Shown: piece by piece, positions 18,354 to 27,068 of the stretch | How the letters are laid out: each line of letters begins with the position of its first letter | Position numbering within the stretch: the first letter of the stretch is position 1 | Assembly: GCA_046728175.1 (NCBI GenBank) | Contig: JBKPEA010000026.1 | Coordinates: 6,791-70,790 of the forward strand | Reading direction: 5' to 3' | Source: JAFAHS01 sp046728175 | GTDB taxonomy: Bacteria > Desulfobacterota > Binatia > Binatales > Binataceae | DNA: 64,000 nt | Translations under genes and position numbers: made by a program | The notes under the pieces: generated by a model | What the model saw: only the letters and a program-made list of their open reading frames with translations | What the model was told of the DNA's origin: nothing | Database searches by the model: none

Positions 18354-19496
18354 ATGTTCGGGTTTGAGCTGACGGAAGAACAGCGGGAGCTGAAGAGCTT
18401 GGCCCACAAGTTCGCGGAGCAGGAGATAATTCCGCGCGCACGCGAATATGATGAAAAGGAGATCTTTCCGCGCGACGTTTGCGAGAAAGCTTTTGCCGCC
18501 GGTCTGATGAATTTTGGGGTTCCCAAGGAACTCGGCGGACTCGGCCTTGGCATTCTGGATACCAGCTTGATTGTCGAGGAGCTGAACTACGGCTGCGCCG
18601 GGATCACTAACGCGATTGCGGCCAACGACCTTGCGACTTTGCCGCTTCTGGTGGCCGGGAGTCCCGCGCAGCAGCAGACCTACCTGGGCGGGCTCATCGA
18701 AAAGCTCTCTTTCTGTGCGTTCGCGATTACCGAGCCCGGCGCCGGTTCGGATGTCGCCTCCATGAGCACCACCTATCGCCGCGATGGTGACGCGTTCGTG
18801 CTGAATGGCACCAAGCATTTCATCTCGAATGGTTCGATGTCCGATTGGATTGTCACCTTCGCGACCGCCGACCGGCGCCTCAAGCACAAGGGAATTTCCT
18901 GCTTGGTATTTCCCGCCGCGACGCCTGGAGTTACGCGGCGGCGGATGCACGGCAAACTTGGCCAACGGGCGGCGGACACCGCGGAAATCTTCTACGAAGA
19001 TGCACGCGTACCCGCGGCCGCGCTGGTTGGCCGCGAGGGTGAGGGCTTCAAGTACGCGATGGCAACGTTCGATCGCAGCCGCCCCGAAATCGGCGCGATT
19101 GCGATAGGAATCAGCCAGCGCGCTCTCGACGAGTGTCTCAAATACTCCAAGCAGCGCAGCGCGTTTGGCCAGCGGATCGCCAATTTCCAGGCGATCCAAT
19201 TCATGATGGCGGACATGGCAATCGAGATCGAAGCGATGCGCCTGCTGACCTACAAGGCGGCGTGGCTGGTGGACCAGGGCCAGAGTCCGAACGTTACTTC
19301 CAGTTACGCGAAGGCATTCAGCGCCGACGCATGCATGAAGATCGCGACGGACGCGGTGCAGATTTTCGGGGGTTACGGCTACATGAAGGAGTATCCGGTC
19401 GAAAAGCTGATGCGCGACGCGAAGCTGCTGCAGATTTATGAGGGCACCTCTCAGATTCAGCGCGTGGTCATCGCGCGAAACCTGCTGAGAGATTGA
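18354..19496 (+). CDS. Acyl-CoA dehydrogenase
   Basis: The protein has 380 aa from ATG 18354, preceded by AGAGGAA. It has the full acyl-CoA dehydrogenase fold: N-terminal helical domain, the FAD/substrate signature FAITEPGAGSDVASMSTT, the beta-domain GTKHFISNGSMSD, and the C-terminal helical domain. The catalytic base is E363 in QIYEGTSQIQ, the position used by short/medium-chain enzymes. The segment AVQIFGGYGYMKEYPVEK is the second family signature. It oxidises an acyl-CoA to the trans-2-enoyl-CoA and passes electrons to electron-transfer flavoprotein. No etf or thiolase gene is nearby, so chain length cannot be inferred from neighbours. Confidence 0.95.
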   Translation: MFGFELTEEQRELKSLAHKFAEQEIIPRAREYDEKEIFPRDVCEKAFAAGLMNFGVPKELGGLGLGILDTSLIVEELNYGCAGITNAIAANDLATLPLLVAGSPAQQQTYLGGLIEKLSFCAFAITEPGAGSDVASMSTTYRRDGDAFVLNGTKHFISNGSMSDWIVTFATADRRLKHKGISCLVFPAATPGVTRRRMHGKLGQRAADTAEIFYEDARVPAAALVGREGEGFKYAMATFDRSRPEIGAIAIGISQRALDECLKYSKQRSAFGQRIANFQAIQFMMADMAIEIEAMRLLTYKAAWLVDQGQSPNVTSSYAKAFSADACMKIATDAVQIFGGYGYMKEYPVEKLMRDAKLLQIYEGTSQIQRVVIARNLLRD

Positions 19497-19497
19497 G

Positions 19498-19803
19498 TTA
19501 CTCGTCTAAAGGTGGCCGGTCCGGTTTGTGCGGGACCGGCGGATCCTGCTCCTGGGGCTCGCTGCCATCGATCACGCCGAGGTACTCGCCCTTGTGGTAA
19601 ATGTCGATCGTTCCGGTAGTCGGATCGGGAAATATATTCCAGTCCTGATCGGGGTTCGTGGCGGCGGGTAGCGGTGCGGGCGCCGCAACCACGGGCAGCG
19701 GGGCTGGGGGTGGTTCGGGCGGGGGCGAGGTTGAGCAGCTGGAGATGCCAACCGCAAATCCGCCCAGTACGACCAGTCGCAGAATCAGGGTCGTCTTGCG
19801 CAT
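19498..19803 (-). CDS. Small proline-rich lipoprotein
   Basis: The protein has 101 aa from ATG 19803. It has a lipoprotein signal peptide with lipobox ISSC at residues of about 20-23 and then a proline/alanine-rich linker (PPPEPPPAPLPVVAAPAP). A short conserved-looking module follows (WNIFPDPTTGTIDIYHKGEY, LGVIDGSEPQ). No known domain. The stop codon is 1 nt from the convergent acyl-CoA dehydrogenase gene. It is probably an envelope lipoprotein. Confidence 0.7.
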   Translation of the reverse strand: MRKTTLILRLVVLGGFAVGISSCSTSPPPEPPPAPLPVVAAPAPLPAATNPDQDWNIFPDPTTGTIDIYHKGEYLGVIDGSEPQEQDPPVPHKPDRPPLDE

Positions 19804-19870
19804 TTGATTTACCGGACTTTGCAGCTTTAGCCGATCTTCGCGCCCCCGCACGGTCGGCGCAAGTGGACCA

Positions 19871-20647
19871 TCAGGCATCGCCCCGGAACATTCCGCCCGC
19901 AATCCGGCGCACCAGGGCGCGCGGCGCAAAGCGAGTTGATTGCGCCATCAGCGAATTAACAAGGCCGTTGATCCTGAGGGCTTTTCCGCGCCGGGCTGCA
20001 TCAATTCCCTGCCGAACTACGGTTGCCGCATCCATGTACGCGAAGGACGGAACGCCGGAGTCTTCGACCCCTGCGACCTGCTGGAACTCGGTACGCGTGG
20101 GCCCGGGGCAAAGGGCGAGAACCGTGACCCCGGTGCCCTCTAACTCGGACGACAGCGCCTCGGAGAAATGCAAGACAAAAGCCTTGGTGGCGGCATAGGT
20201 CGCCATCCAGGGGACCGGCTGGAACGCGGCCGTAGAGGCTACGTTGATGATATGTCCACGTTTGGCAGCAACCATCCCGGGCAGAAACAGTCGGGTGAGC
20301 GCAACGAGCGCGCTGACATTCAAATTTATCTGTTCTATCTCGCGATCGAGGGGGACTTGAGCGAAATTGCCGTGGGTGCCGAAGCCGGCATTGTTTACCA
20401 GATAGTCCACCGCGATGCCTGCGGCGATGACTTGCCGGTGAATTTCGTGAGCAGCGTCGGTACGACCGAGGTCTGAACTGATGAGTGTCACTCTCGGTGC
20501 GCCAGCCTTCTTCGCCCGTTCCGCGACCTCACGCAGGCGATCCTCGCGGCGTGCGACTAACACCAGCTCGCGCTTCGCGAGCGCCAGTTGCAGAGCGAAC
20601 TCCTCGCCCAGCCCGCTCGATGCTCCGGTGATGAGGGCGGCCGCCAT
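19871..20647 (-). CDS. Short-chain dehydrogenase/reductase (SDR)
   Basis: The protein has 258 aa. The NAD(P)-binding motif TGASSGLG is at residues 7-14, NNAG is present, the catalytic serine is in INVASTAAF and the Y-x-x-x-K is YAATK. An arginine-rich segment after the first strand (VARREDRL) favours NADP. It belongs to the classical DltE/YqjQ-like group, substrate unknown. Its ATG overlaps the stop codon of the upstream UDP-glucuronate decarboxylase gene by one base, so the three genes 22781-19871 form one operon. Confidence 0.9.
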   Translation of the reverse strand: MAAALITGASSGLGEEFALQLALAKRELVLVARREDRLREVAERAKKAGAPRVTLISSDLGRTDAAHEIHRQVIAAGIAVDYLVNNAGFGTHGNFAQVPLDREIEQINLNVSALVALTRLFLPGMVAAKRGHIINVASTAAFQPVPWMATYAATKAFVLHFSEALSSELEGTGVTVLALCPGPTRTEFQQVAGVEDSGVPSFAYMDAATVVRQGIDAARRGKALRINGLVNSLMAQSTRFAPRALVRRIAGGMFRGDA

Positions 20648-21588
20648 CAGGTTCTGATCATGCCCAACTCAGTGCGCATATGATCGATCGTCTTGCGAAG
20701 TCCGCTGTTAAGCGGAACGCGAGGTTCCCATTTAAGCAGCTTTCTCGCAAGCGCGATGTCGGGCTTCCGTCGCACCGGATCATCCGGCCGCGCGGGAGCG
20801 ATCTTGAGCTTGGAAGAACTGCCCGCCAGTTCGATGGCGAGCGAGGCCAGCTCGAGGATAGTCACTTCGTAGGGGTTGCCGATGTTGACCGGTCCAATCT
20901 GCTCCTCCTGTGCCATCATCCGTACCAATGCTTCGACCGTGTCATCAACGTAGGCGAAGGACCGCGTCTGCTTGCCGTCGCCGTAAACCTCGAGATCCTG
21001 GCCGCGAATCGCGGCCGCGCAGAAGCTGGAGACCACGCGGCCATCGTCAATCGCCATGCGCGGCCCATAGGTGTTGAAAATTCGAACGATGCGTATGTCG
21101 ATCTTGTTCTGCCGATGATAGTCCATCATCAGAGCTTCAGCGACACGCTTGCCTTCGTCGTAGCAGGCGCGTACGCCGATCGGGTTTACATGGCCCCAGT
21201 ATGCCTCGGTTTGCGGGTGCTGTTCCGGATCGCCGTACACTTCGCTGGTGGAAGCGAGCAAGATTCGCGCGTGCACGCGCTTTGCTATGCCGAGCATGTT
21301 GATGGTGCCCATGACGCTGGTCTTTATCGTCTTGACCGGGTTGTACTGGTAGTGAACGGGCGAGGCGGGACACGCAAGATGAAAAATGCGATCGACTTCG
21401 AGCAGGATGGGTTCGACGATGTCGTGACGCACCAGCTCGAAGTTAGGGTGATCGCGCAGGTGCATGACGTTGGCGCGCTTGCCACTGAAATAGTTGTCGA
21501 GACTGACCACTTCGTGCCCGTCGCGCAGCAGCCGGTCGCACAAATGGGAGCCGAGGAATCCCGCGCCGCCGGTAACCAATACTCGCAC
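20647..21588 (-). CDS. UDP-glucuronic acid decarboxylase-like NAD-dependent epimerase
   Basis: The protein has 313 aa, starts at GTG with an AAGGAG ribosome site that overlaps the end of the aminotransferase gene. It has the extended SDR fold: GGAGFLGSHL at the N-terminus, STSEVYGDPEQHPQTEAYWG, and Y-x-x-x-K in CYDEGKR. The pattern of motifs (YWGHVNPIGVRACYDEGKR, IRIVRIFNTYGPRM) is that of UDP-xylose synthase, which makes UDP-xylose from UDP-glucuronate with tightly bound NAD. Together with the aminotransferase it suggests synthesis of a modified sugar for surface polysaccharide. Confidence 0.9.
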   Translation of the reverse strand: MRVLVTGGAGFLGSHLCDRLLRDGHEVVSLDNYFSGKRANVMHLRDHPNFELVRHDIVEPILLEVDRIFHLACPASPVHYQYNPVKTIKTSVMGTINMLGIAKRVHARILLASTSEVYGDPEQHPQTEAYWGHVNPIGVRACYDEGKRVAEALMMDYHRQNKIDIRIVRIFNTYGPRMAIDDGRVVSSFCAAAIRGQDLEVYGDGKQTRSFAYVDDTVEALVRMMAQEEQIGPVNIGNPYEVTILELASLAIELAGSSSKLKIAPARPDDPVRRKPDIALARKLLKWEPRVPLNSGLRKTIDHMRTELGMIRT

Positions 21589-21599
21589 GCTCTTCTCCT

Positions 21600-22781
21600 T
21601 CAGCGCCGGTTTTCGCCGGCGATCGAAAGTACGGTCTCGATCACGTACGTCACGTCTTCGTCACTCATCGAGGCGTAGATCGGCAGAGAGAGACACCGGT
21701 TGTAAATATCTTCGGCGACTGGGAAATCGCCGTCACGATAGCCGTAAACTCGCTGATAGTAGTGCATGGTGTGCAGGGGGATGCAGTGTACTGAGGTTCC
21801 CACCCCGCGCTCCCGCAGCATCTCCACGAACTGGCCTCTCCCGATGCGCAGCAAGTCCGGCTTCAGGCGGAGCACATAGAGGTGCCACGGGTGCTGGATA
21901 CCGGATTCGGCGTAGGGAACCTGAAAGACCTCGCAGCCACGAAACGCATTGCTGTAGCGTTTGGCGATCTCGCCGCGCCGGCACATCAGTTCGTCTGCGC
22001 GCCGCAGCTGCGCAAGCCCGATCGCCGCGTGAACATCCGAGAGATTGTACTTGAAGCCGAGATCGTGAATTTCGTAGAACCACGAGCCGGTGGTGTCGTA
22101 GCGCTTCCACGCGTCCTTGTTCATGCCGTGGAGGCTCGCGACCGCGATCTTTTCGGCCAAGGTGTCGTCGGCGGTGGTAATCATTCCACCTTCCGCCGAA
22201 GTGAAATTCTTGGTCGCGTAAAAGCTGAAGCAGGTGAGGTCGCCAACCGTTCCGATCCGGGTCATCCCGCGACCATCGAGGTAGCGTGCCGCACCAGCCG
22301 CATGAGCTGCATCTTCAACTACCTTGAGCTCGTATTGCCGCGCGATGGCAAGCAGGCGATCCATGTCGCAGGGATGGCCGGCGAAGTGAACCGGGAGGAG
22401 GGCGCGCACGCGCCGATGACGTCCTCCCTCGAGGGCTTCCTCCACACGCGCGGGACTGAGGTTGAAGGTTCCGGGGTCAACGTCCACAAACACCGGCTTG
22501 ATACCGAGGTAGCCCATGACCTCCGCGGTCGCGGTGAAGGTGAACGGGGTGGTTATGACCTCATCGCCCGGGCCGAAGCCGAGCGCCCACAGAGACAGGT
22601 GGAGTGCCCCGGTACAGTGCGCCACGGCGAGCGCGTTGCGAGCGCCGACGTACCTGGCAAATTCCTTTTCGAACTGCTTTGCCTTGGGCCCGGTGGTTAT
22701 CCATCCGGAACGCAAGGTCTCGATGACTTCGCCTTCTTCTTCGGGGCCTATTGAGGGACGATGGAATGGTATCTGGCGCAT
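21600..22781 (-). CDS. DegT/DnrJ/EryC1/StrS sugar aminotransferase
   Basis: The protein has 393 aa. PLP-dependent fold type I: SGWITTGPKAKQFEKEF at the start, the PLP-contact region VEDAAHAAGAARY, and the Schiff-base lysine K191 in FYATKNFTSAEGG. It transfers an amino group from glutamate to a keto sugar nucleotide. The gene is first in the operon with the UDP-glucuronate decarboxylase and the SDR. The 4-keto sugar it could use may come from an enzyme encoded elsewhere. The product may be a 4-amino sugar for lipopolysaccharide or glycoprotein; this is inference. Confidence 0.92.
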   Translation of the reverse strand: MRQIPFHRPSIGPEEEGEVIETLRSGWITTGPKAKQFEKEFARYVGARNALAVAHCTGALHLSLWALGFGPGDEVITTPFTFTATAEVMGYLGIKPVFVDVDPGTFNLSPARVEEALEGGRHRRVRALLPVHFAGHPCDMDRLLAIARQYELKVVEDAAHAAGAARYLDGRGMTRIGTVGDLTCFSFYATKNFTSAEGGMITTADDTLAEKIAVASLHGMNKDAWKRYDTTGSWFYEIHDLGFKYNLSDVHAAIGLAQLRRADELMCRRGEIAKRYSNAFRGCEVFQVPYAESGIQHPWHLYVLRLKPDLLRIGRGQFVEMLRERGVGTSVHCIPLHTMHYYQRVYGYRDGDFPVAEDIYNRCLSLPIYASMSDEDVTYVIETVLSIAGENRR

Positions 22782-22955
22782 GCAGTCTTTCTAGAGGCGA
22801 GCGTCAGCGAGCGCTCATCAGTATGAAGTTGCCCGCGTTTAAGCCGCCCGCGAGACCCGCTCCAGCGCGGTAAAGAGCGACTTTGCGCGAGTATAAGGAT
22901 AGGTCAAAACGCGGGCAAGGTGGGCCTGCCGCAAGCTCGTCGGGTTGGCCTCAAA

Positions 22956-24005
22956 CTAGCCGGCGGTCCCGTCCGGAGGTGGCCCCCGCATTATGTAAGT
23001 GGGAACGCCGGTTTTTTCCTCGACCGCTTTCTGAAGTTTCGGAATATCAACCTGGTCTTCGAGACCGTACTGCTTTACCTCCTCGAGCGCATGAGCCCAC
23101 GCGCCGGGGAAGCGTCCATAGAGGTCGTCATGCACCTCGACATACAGGGCATCCCCACGCCAGCCAAATTTTATCGGCTGGTATATGAATTCGCCCGGCG
23201 TGCCGACTTTCACCTTGTGAAACAGCCGATCGATATCTTCGGGATACAGGCGCACGCATCCATGGCTTACTTCCATGCCGACACCCCACGGAACGTTGGT
23301 GCCGTGCAGGGCGTATTCCGGGAGCGTCAATTCGAGTCGATAGAAGCCGAGCGGATTGTCCGGATCGCCACCCGGAATCATGTGGTCGGCTTCGCCATCG
23401 CGCTCCAGGTGTTCCTGGTATATGTCGAGTGGAACCACCCAGGTGGGATTCTTGGTCTTCCCTTTCACGGTGAACGCGCCGACCGGTGTCTTCCAGTCGT
23501 AGCGACCAAGACCGACCGGGAACGTGTACACCACGTCCGGACGCACGCTCGATTTGACGGACATCGACGCTTTGGTCACCTTTCCTCTGCCGAGGACGGG
23601 TCCGGTGGGAGACGGATAATAGTAATAGATGCGCATCTCCGGGATGTTGAGGATGATCCCCACATGCGGAGTGTCGGGCAAAATGAACTCGTCCGGGAGG
23701 GTGATGTCTCTTTCGGCCGGCGGCGACCACCAATCGATGTGTCCGTTAGCATTGGAGATCTCCGGCGCGGTCACGCCGAACCATCTTCCCACATCCAGAA
23801 GTGTGTCGCCCTTTTGCAGCCGATAGGTGACCAGGTTGCCAATGATGTTGTCGCGGCCCTGTGGAAGTGGGTACGCATACAAAGGCCGCTTCCCGAACTG
23901 ATCGTCAGTCCATCCCAGCGCGCTGCGAGGCGGCGACCACAGCGCAGCGGCTAGCAGAAGCGCTGCTATTGACCATCTGAAAATACGGTGGAGTGAGTAC
24001 TTCAA
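22956..24005 (-). CDS. L,D-transpeptidase (YkuD) with LysM domain, exported
   Basis: The protein has 349 aa with a TTG start at 24005 and no better one visible. A signal peptide (SIAALLLAAALWSPPRSALG) is followed by a LysM module (VTYRLQKGDTLLDVGRWFGV) that binds glycan. The YkuD catalytic domain carries H248-G-C250 in the motif SHGCVRLYPEDI. The enzyme forms 3-3 cross-links in peptidoglycan or attaches proteins to it, in the periplasm. Family members in proteobacteria resemble ErfK/YbiS. The extended C-terminus (about residues 280-349) has no domain I can name. Confidence 0.9.
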   Translation of the reverse strand: MKYSLHRIFRWSIAALLLAAALWSPPRSALGWTDDQFGKRPLYAYPLPQGRDNIIGNLVTYRLQKGDTLLDVGRWFGVTAPEISNANGHIDWWSPPAERDITLPDEFILPDTPHVGIILNIPEMRIYYYYPSPTGPVLGRGKVTKASMSVKSSVRPDVVYTFPVGLGRYDWKTPVGAFTVKGKTKNPTWVVPLDIYQEHLERDGEADHMIPGGDPDNPLGFYRLELTLPEYALHGTNVPWGVGMEVSHGCVRLYPEDIDRLFHKVKVGTPGEFIYQPIKFGWRGDALYVEVHDDLYGRFPGAWAHALEEVKQYGLEDQVDIPKLQKAVEEKTGVPTYIMRGPPPDGTAG

Positions 24006-24097
24006 GCCGAATTAGGTTATTTCCCTTCGGAAATCCGCTTGCGCATCCCAGCAACCTGAGCCAAAAATTCTGGAGACGAATTGTAGGCCATGCTCGC

Positions 24098-26281
24098 CTA
24101 GTCGGCAATCGGTTTAAGGTTAGCGAATCTTAGCACAAGTAACTTGAGCCCGGCGCGATCGAAATCGACCCAGGCCTTAGCGGCATCCCCGCGCCCCTCG
24201 CGTCGGCGGACGATTCCGCGCCCGAAGGTGGAGTGCATGACCCGCGCTCCGACCGCGACCACCTCGTGAGGTTCCTCACCGCCCTCAAGTTGTCCATCGC
24301 TATAGTCGACGTACGGCTCGCGCGATGCGGCGTCGCGCGGGCTGGTGCGCGGCCGCTCGGGAGCGATTCGGCGAAGCAGGCCGCCATCAATTTCGCTCAG
24401 AAATCTCGACGGCCGCGACTCCTGCCTGACGCCATACAGCTCGCGCGAGAAGGTGTTCGAAAGATAGAGCAGGCGGCGGGCGCGCGTCATGCCGACGTAG
24501 CACAGACGCCTTTCCTCCTCGATTTCGTCGCTGCTGTCTTGCGAGCGGTTGTGCGGGAACAACCCTTCCTCCATCCCGGCGATGAAGACCACGGGGTATT
24601 CCAGCCCTTTGGAGGTATGTAGGGTCATCAACGCGGCGCGGCCACCTTGGCTGGCAACCTGGTCGGCATCGCTGACGAGTGCGACCCGGTCCAGAAAGTC
24701 GGCAAGGCGCCCTGGTTCTCCTTCTGCATCGAAGGCGGCGGCCGCAGCGAGCATTTCGGCAAGGTTCTGTTTGCGCGCCGTTACATCGGGAAGGCTCTCG
24801 AGGTAGGCCTCGAAGCCTGAGTAGCTGACGACGGTACTGATGATCGATTGCACCGGCATGGCCGGAACCTTGGCCGAGAGCTCACGCATCCACCCATACA
24901 GCACGCCCGCGGTTTTGGCGATTCGCAATGCTACCCTGGACTCGGTTTCCAGCCGGCCTAGCGCTTCGAACGAAGCGATGCGCTCGCGCGCGGCGATCTC
25001 GCCGACCACTTCGAGGGTCTTGGCGCCAATCCCGCGCGGTGGTGTCCCGGCCATCCGTTCGAGGCTGAGCGAATCGGCCGGATTTGCGAGCACCCGCAGG
25101 TACGCGAGCAGATCCTTGACGTCGCGCTGCTCGTAGAATCGCACGCCACCCACCACGTAGTAGGGAACGCGGCGCCGCACGAGCGCTTCTTCGATCACGC
25201 GCGACTGCGCATTGACGCGATAGAAAACCACGAAATCGGCGGGCTTGAAGGCGCCCGAGGCAACCAGGCGAGCGACTTCGCGCGCGATAAAGTCGGCCTC
25301 GTCCCGTTCCGTCATCCCGGTGTAATAGACTACCGGTTCGCCGGTCTCGTTCTCGGTCCATAGGGTTTTTTCCTTGCGTTCGGTGTTGTTGCAGATCACC
25401 CCTCCGGCGGCAGCGAGAATGACTTTGGTGGAACGGTAATTCTGCTCAAGCTTGAAAATGGTCGCATCGGGAAAATCGGATTCGAACGCCAGGATGTTGC
25501 GGATGTCCGCGCCGCGCCATCTATAGATCGACTGATCCTCGTCGCCGACCACGCAGACATTGGCACTGCGGGCGGACAATGTGCGGACCAGCAGGTATTG
25601 AACGTGATTGGTGTCTTGATATTCGTCGACCAGCAGATGCTCCGCGTGCGATTGCCAGCGGACGAGTACCTCGCGATCCTGGTCGAATAGCATCCAGGCC
25701 AGCATCTGGAGATCGGCGAAGTCCATGGCGTTTATGGCCCGCATCCGCTCCTGGTAAAGCCGATACAAGTTCGCGATCGCGGTTTCGCGTGCACTTCCCG
25801 CGGAGGTCGCCATCGCGGCTGGCGAAATAGCTTCGTTCTTGGCCTGCTCGATGCGCGCGCGCACCAGTTCGAGCGGGGGAGCATCGGCGAGCGTCGCCTC
25901 TTCGATTACTCCACGGAGCATCGTGACGGAGTCGCTTTCATCCAAAATCGAGAAGTTGCGATCGAAGCCCAACGCCGCGCATTCCTGGCGCAGGATTCGA
26001 GCGCACATCGAATGGAAGGTGCTGACCCACGGCGGTCGCGCGGCGGGGCCGAGCAAGGCGCCAACGCGATCGCGCATTTCAGCGGCAGCCTTATTGGTGA
26101 AGGTAACCGCCAGCACGCGCCTGGGATCCGCGTTGCGTTCTCCAAGAAGGTGCGCGATACGATAGGTGAGAACGCGAGTCTTACCTGAACCGGCGCCGGC
26201 CAGGATGAGTATCGGACCGTCTGGCGCCAGGACCGCCGCACGCTGCTCGGGGTTCAAGTTGTCGAGTCGGGTAGATGACAT
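24098..26281 (-). CDS. UvrD/PcrA-type superfamily 1 DNA helicase
   Basis: The protein has 727 aa, usual for PcrA/UvrD. Helicase motifs are in order: the Q-motif region LDNLNPEQRAAV, motif I ILAGAGSGKTRVLTYRI, motif Ia FTNKAAAEMRDRV, motif II VDEYQDTN, motif III VVGDEDQSIYRWRGAD, motif IV LEQNYRST, motif V LMTLHTSKGLEYPVVFIAG and motif VI RRLCYVGMTRARRLL. The C-terminus (GARVMHSTFGRGIVRRREG) is the Tudor-like domain of PcrA/UvrD that contacts RNA polymerase. It unwinds DNA 3'-5' in nucleotide excision and mismatch repair and removes stalled transcription complexes. Confidence 0.96.
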   Translation of the reverse strand: MSSTRLDNLNPEQRAAVLAPDGPILILAGAGSGKTRVLTYRIAHLLGERNADPRRVLAVTFTNKAAAEMRDRVGALLGPAARPPWVSTFHSMCARILRQECAALGFDRNFSILDESDSVTMLRGVIEEATLADAPPLELVRARIEQAKNEAISPAAMATSAGSARETAIANLYRLYQERMRAINAMDFADLQMLAWMLFDQDREVLVRWQSHAEHLLVDEYQDTNHVQYLLVRTLSARSANVCVVGDEDQSIYRWRGADIRNILAFESDFPDATIFKLEQNYRSTKVILAAAGGVICNNTERKEKTLWTENETGEPVVYYTGMTERDEADFIAREVARLVASGAFKPADFVVFYRVNAQSRVIEEALVRRRVPYYVVGGVRFYEQRDVKDLLAYLRVLANPADSLSLERMAGTPPRGIGAKTLEVVGEIAARERIASFEALGRLETESRVALRIAKTAGVLYGWMRELSAKVPAMPVQSIISTVVSYSGFEAYLESLPDVTARKQNLAEMLAAAAAFDAEGEPGRLADFLDRVALVSDADQVASQGGRAALMTLHTSKGLEYPVVFIAGMEEGLFPHNRSQDSSDEIEEERRLCYVGMTRARRLLYLSNTFSRELYGVRQESRPSRFLSEIDGGLLRRIAPERPRTSPRDAASREPYVDYSDGQLEGGEEPHEVVAVGARVMHSTFGRGIVRRREGRGDAAKAWVDFDRAGLKLLVLRFANLKPIAD

Positions 26282-26379
26282 TGCGGAAGTCTCGTACGCA
26301 AACGCGAGTTCTTAACGATAGCGGTCGGGAGTTAGCGGGCCTAGAGCCGCCGGTCACAACTCTCGGCAGATAATCCACA

Positions 26380-26982
26380 ATGGCGACCTATCAGCCGCAC
26401 GACAGATATTATCGCAAGGCGCGCGCACAAGGGCTGGTCTCGCGCGCGGCGTTCAAAATCGAAGAAATCATCACTCGCTCGAAATTGGTGCGGCGCGACG
26501 CGCGAATTGCCGACCTCGGGTGCGCGCCCGGCGGATGGCTGGTGATACTCGCCCACGCGGTAGGTCCCGCGGGCCGGGTGGTGGGTGTTGACCTTACCCG
26601 ATGCACAAACCCGCCACCTCCGGCCGTGACTATCGTCGGCGACATCACAGATCCTGCGACGGTGGAGCGCGCGATCGCCGCGCTCGGTGGTCCGGCCGAC
26701 CTGGTGACCAGCGACCTGGCGCCGAAACTGAGCGGAATCACCGCGCGAGATCAGGCACAGTCGCAACGCCTGTTGTCAGCGGCCCGGACTTTTGTACGGC
26801 GGGCATTGAAACCCGGCGGCGCGATGGTCGCCAAGGTTTTCATGGGCAGTGATTTCAAACAGATGATTGGGGACTTCGACCGCGACTTTGAGCATGTCGA
26901 AGTAACCCGCACCGCCGCGACCCGCCCGGGCTCTTCGGAGTTGTACGTCGTTGCACGCGGTTTCAAAAGCAAGGAGACCTGA
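26380..26982 (+). CDS. rlmE: 23S rRNA (uridine-2'-O-)-methyltransferase RlmE (FtsJ)
   Basis: The protein has 200 aa, the normal length. It methylates the 2'-hydroxyl of U2552 in the ribosomal A-loop with S-adenosylmethionine. The K-D-K-E catalytic tetrad is visible: K in SRAAFKIEEI, D in SDLAPKLSG, K in VAKVFMGSD, E in SSELYVVARG. The SAM-binding loop is DLGCAPGGWLVIL. It is divergent from the helicase gene with 98 nt between the starts, which should hold both promoters. Confidence 0.95.
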   Translation: MATYQPHDRYYRKARAQGLVSRAAFKIEEIITRSKLVRRDARIADLGCAPGGWLVILAHAVGPAGRVVGVDLTRCTNPPPPAVTIVGDITDPATVERAIAALGGPADLVTSDLAPKLSGITARDQAQSQRLLSAARTFVRRALKPGGAMVAKVFMGSDFKQMIGDFDRDFEHVEVTRTAATRPGSSELYVVARGFKSKET

Positions 26983-27068
26983 CTCGCGGAGAACGGCGCC
27001 GCTTTCGCGAAGGCCGCAGACTAGCGGTTCCGTTTGGCTTACCTCCAGTGCGCGCGTAGATTCAGGAC

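Noticed and set aside
17979..19199. Long minus-strand open frame opposite the acyl-CoA dehydrogenase
   Set aside because: It has no domain and mirrors the coding frame of a clear acyl-CoA dehydrogenase; high GC produces such shadows.
20680..21678. Long plus-strand open frame opposite the UDP-glucuronate decarboxylase gene
   Set aside because: No domain or ribosome site; it is the antisense of a certain gene.
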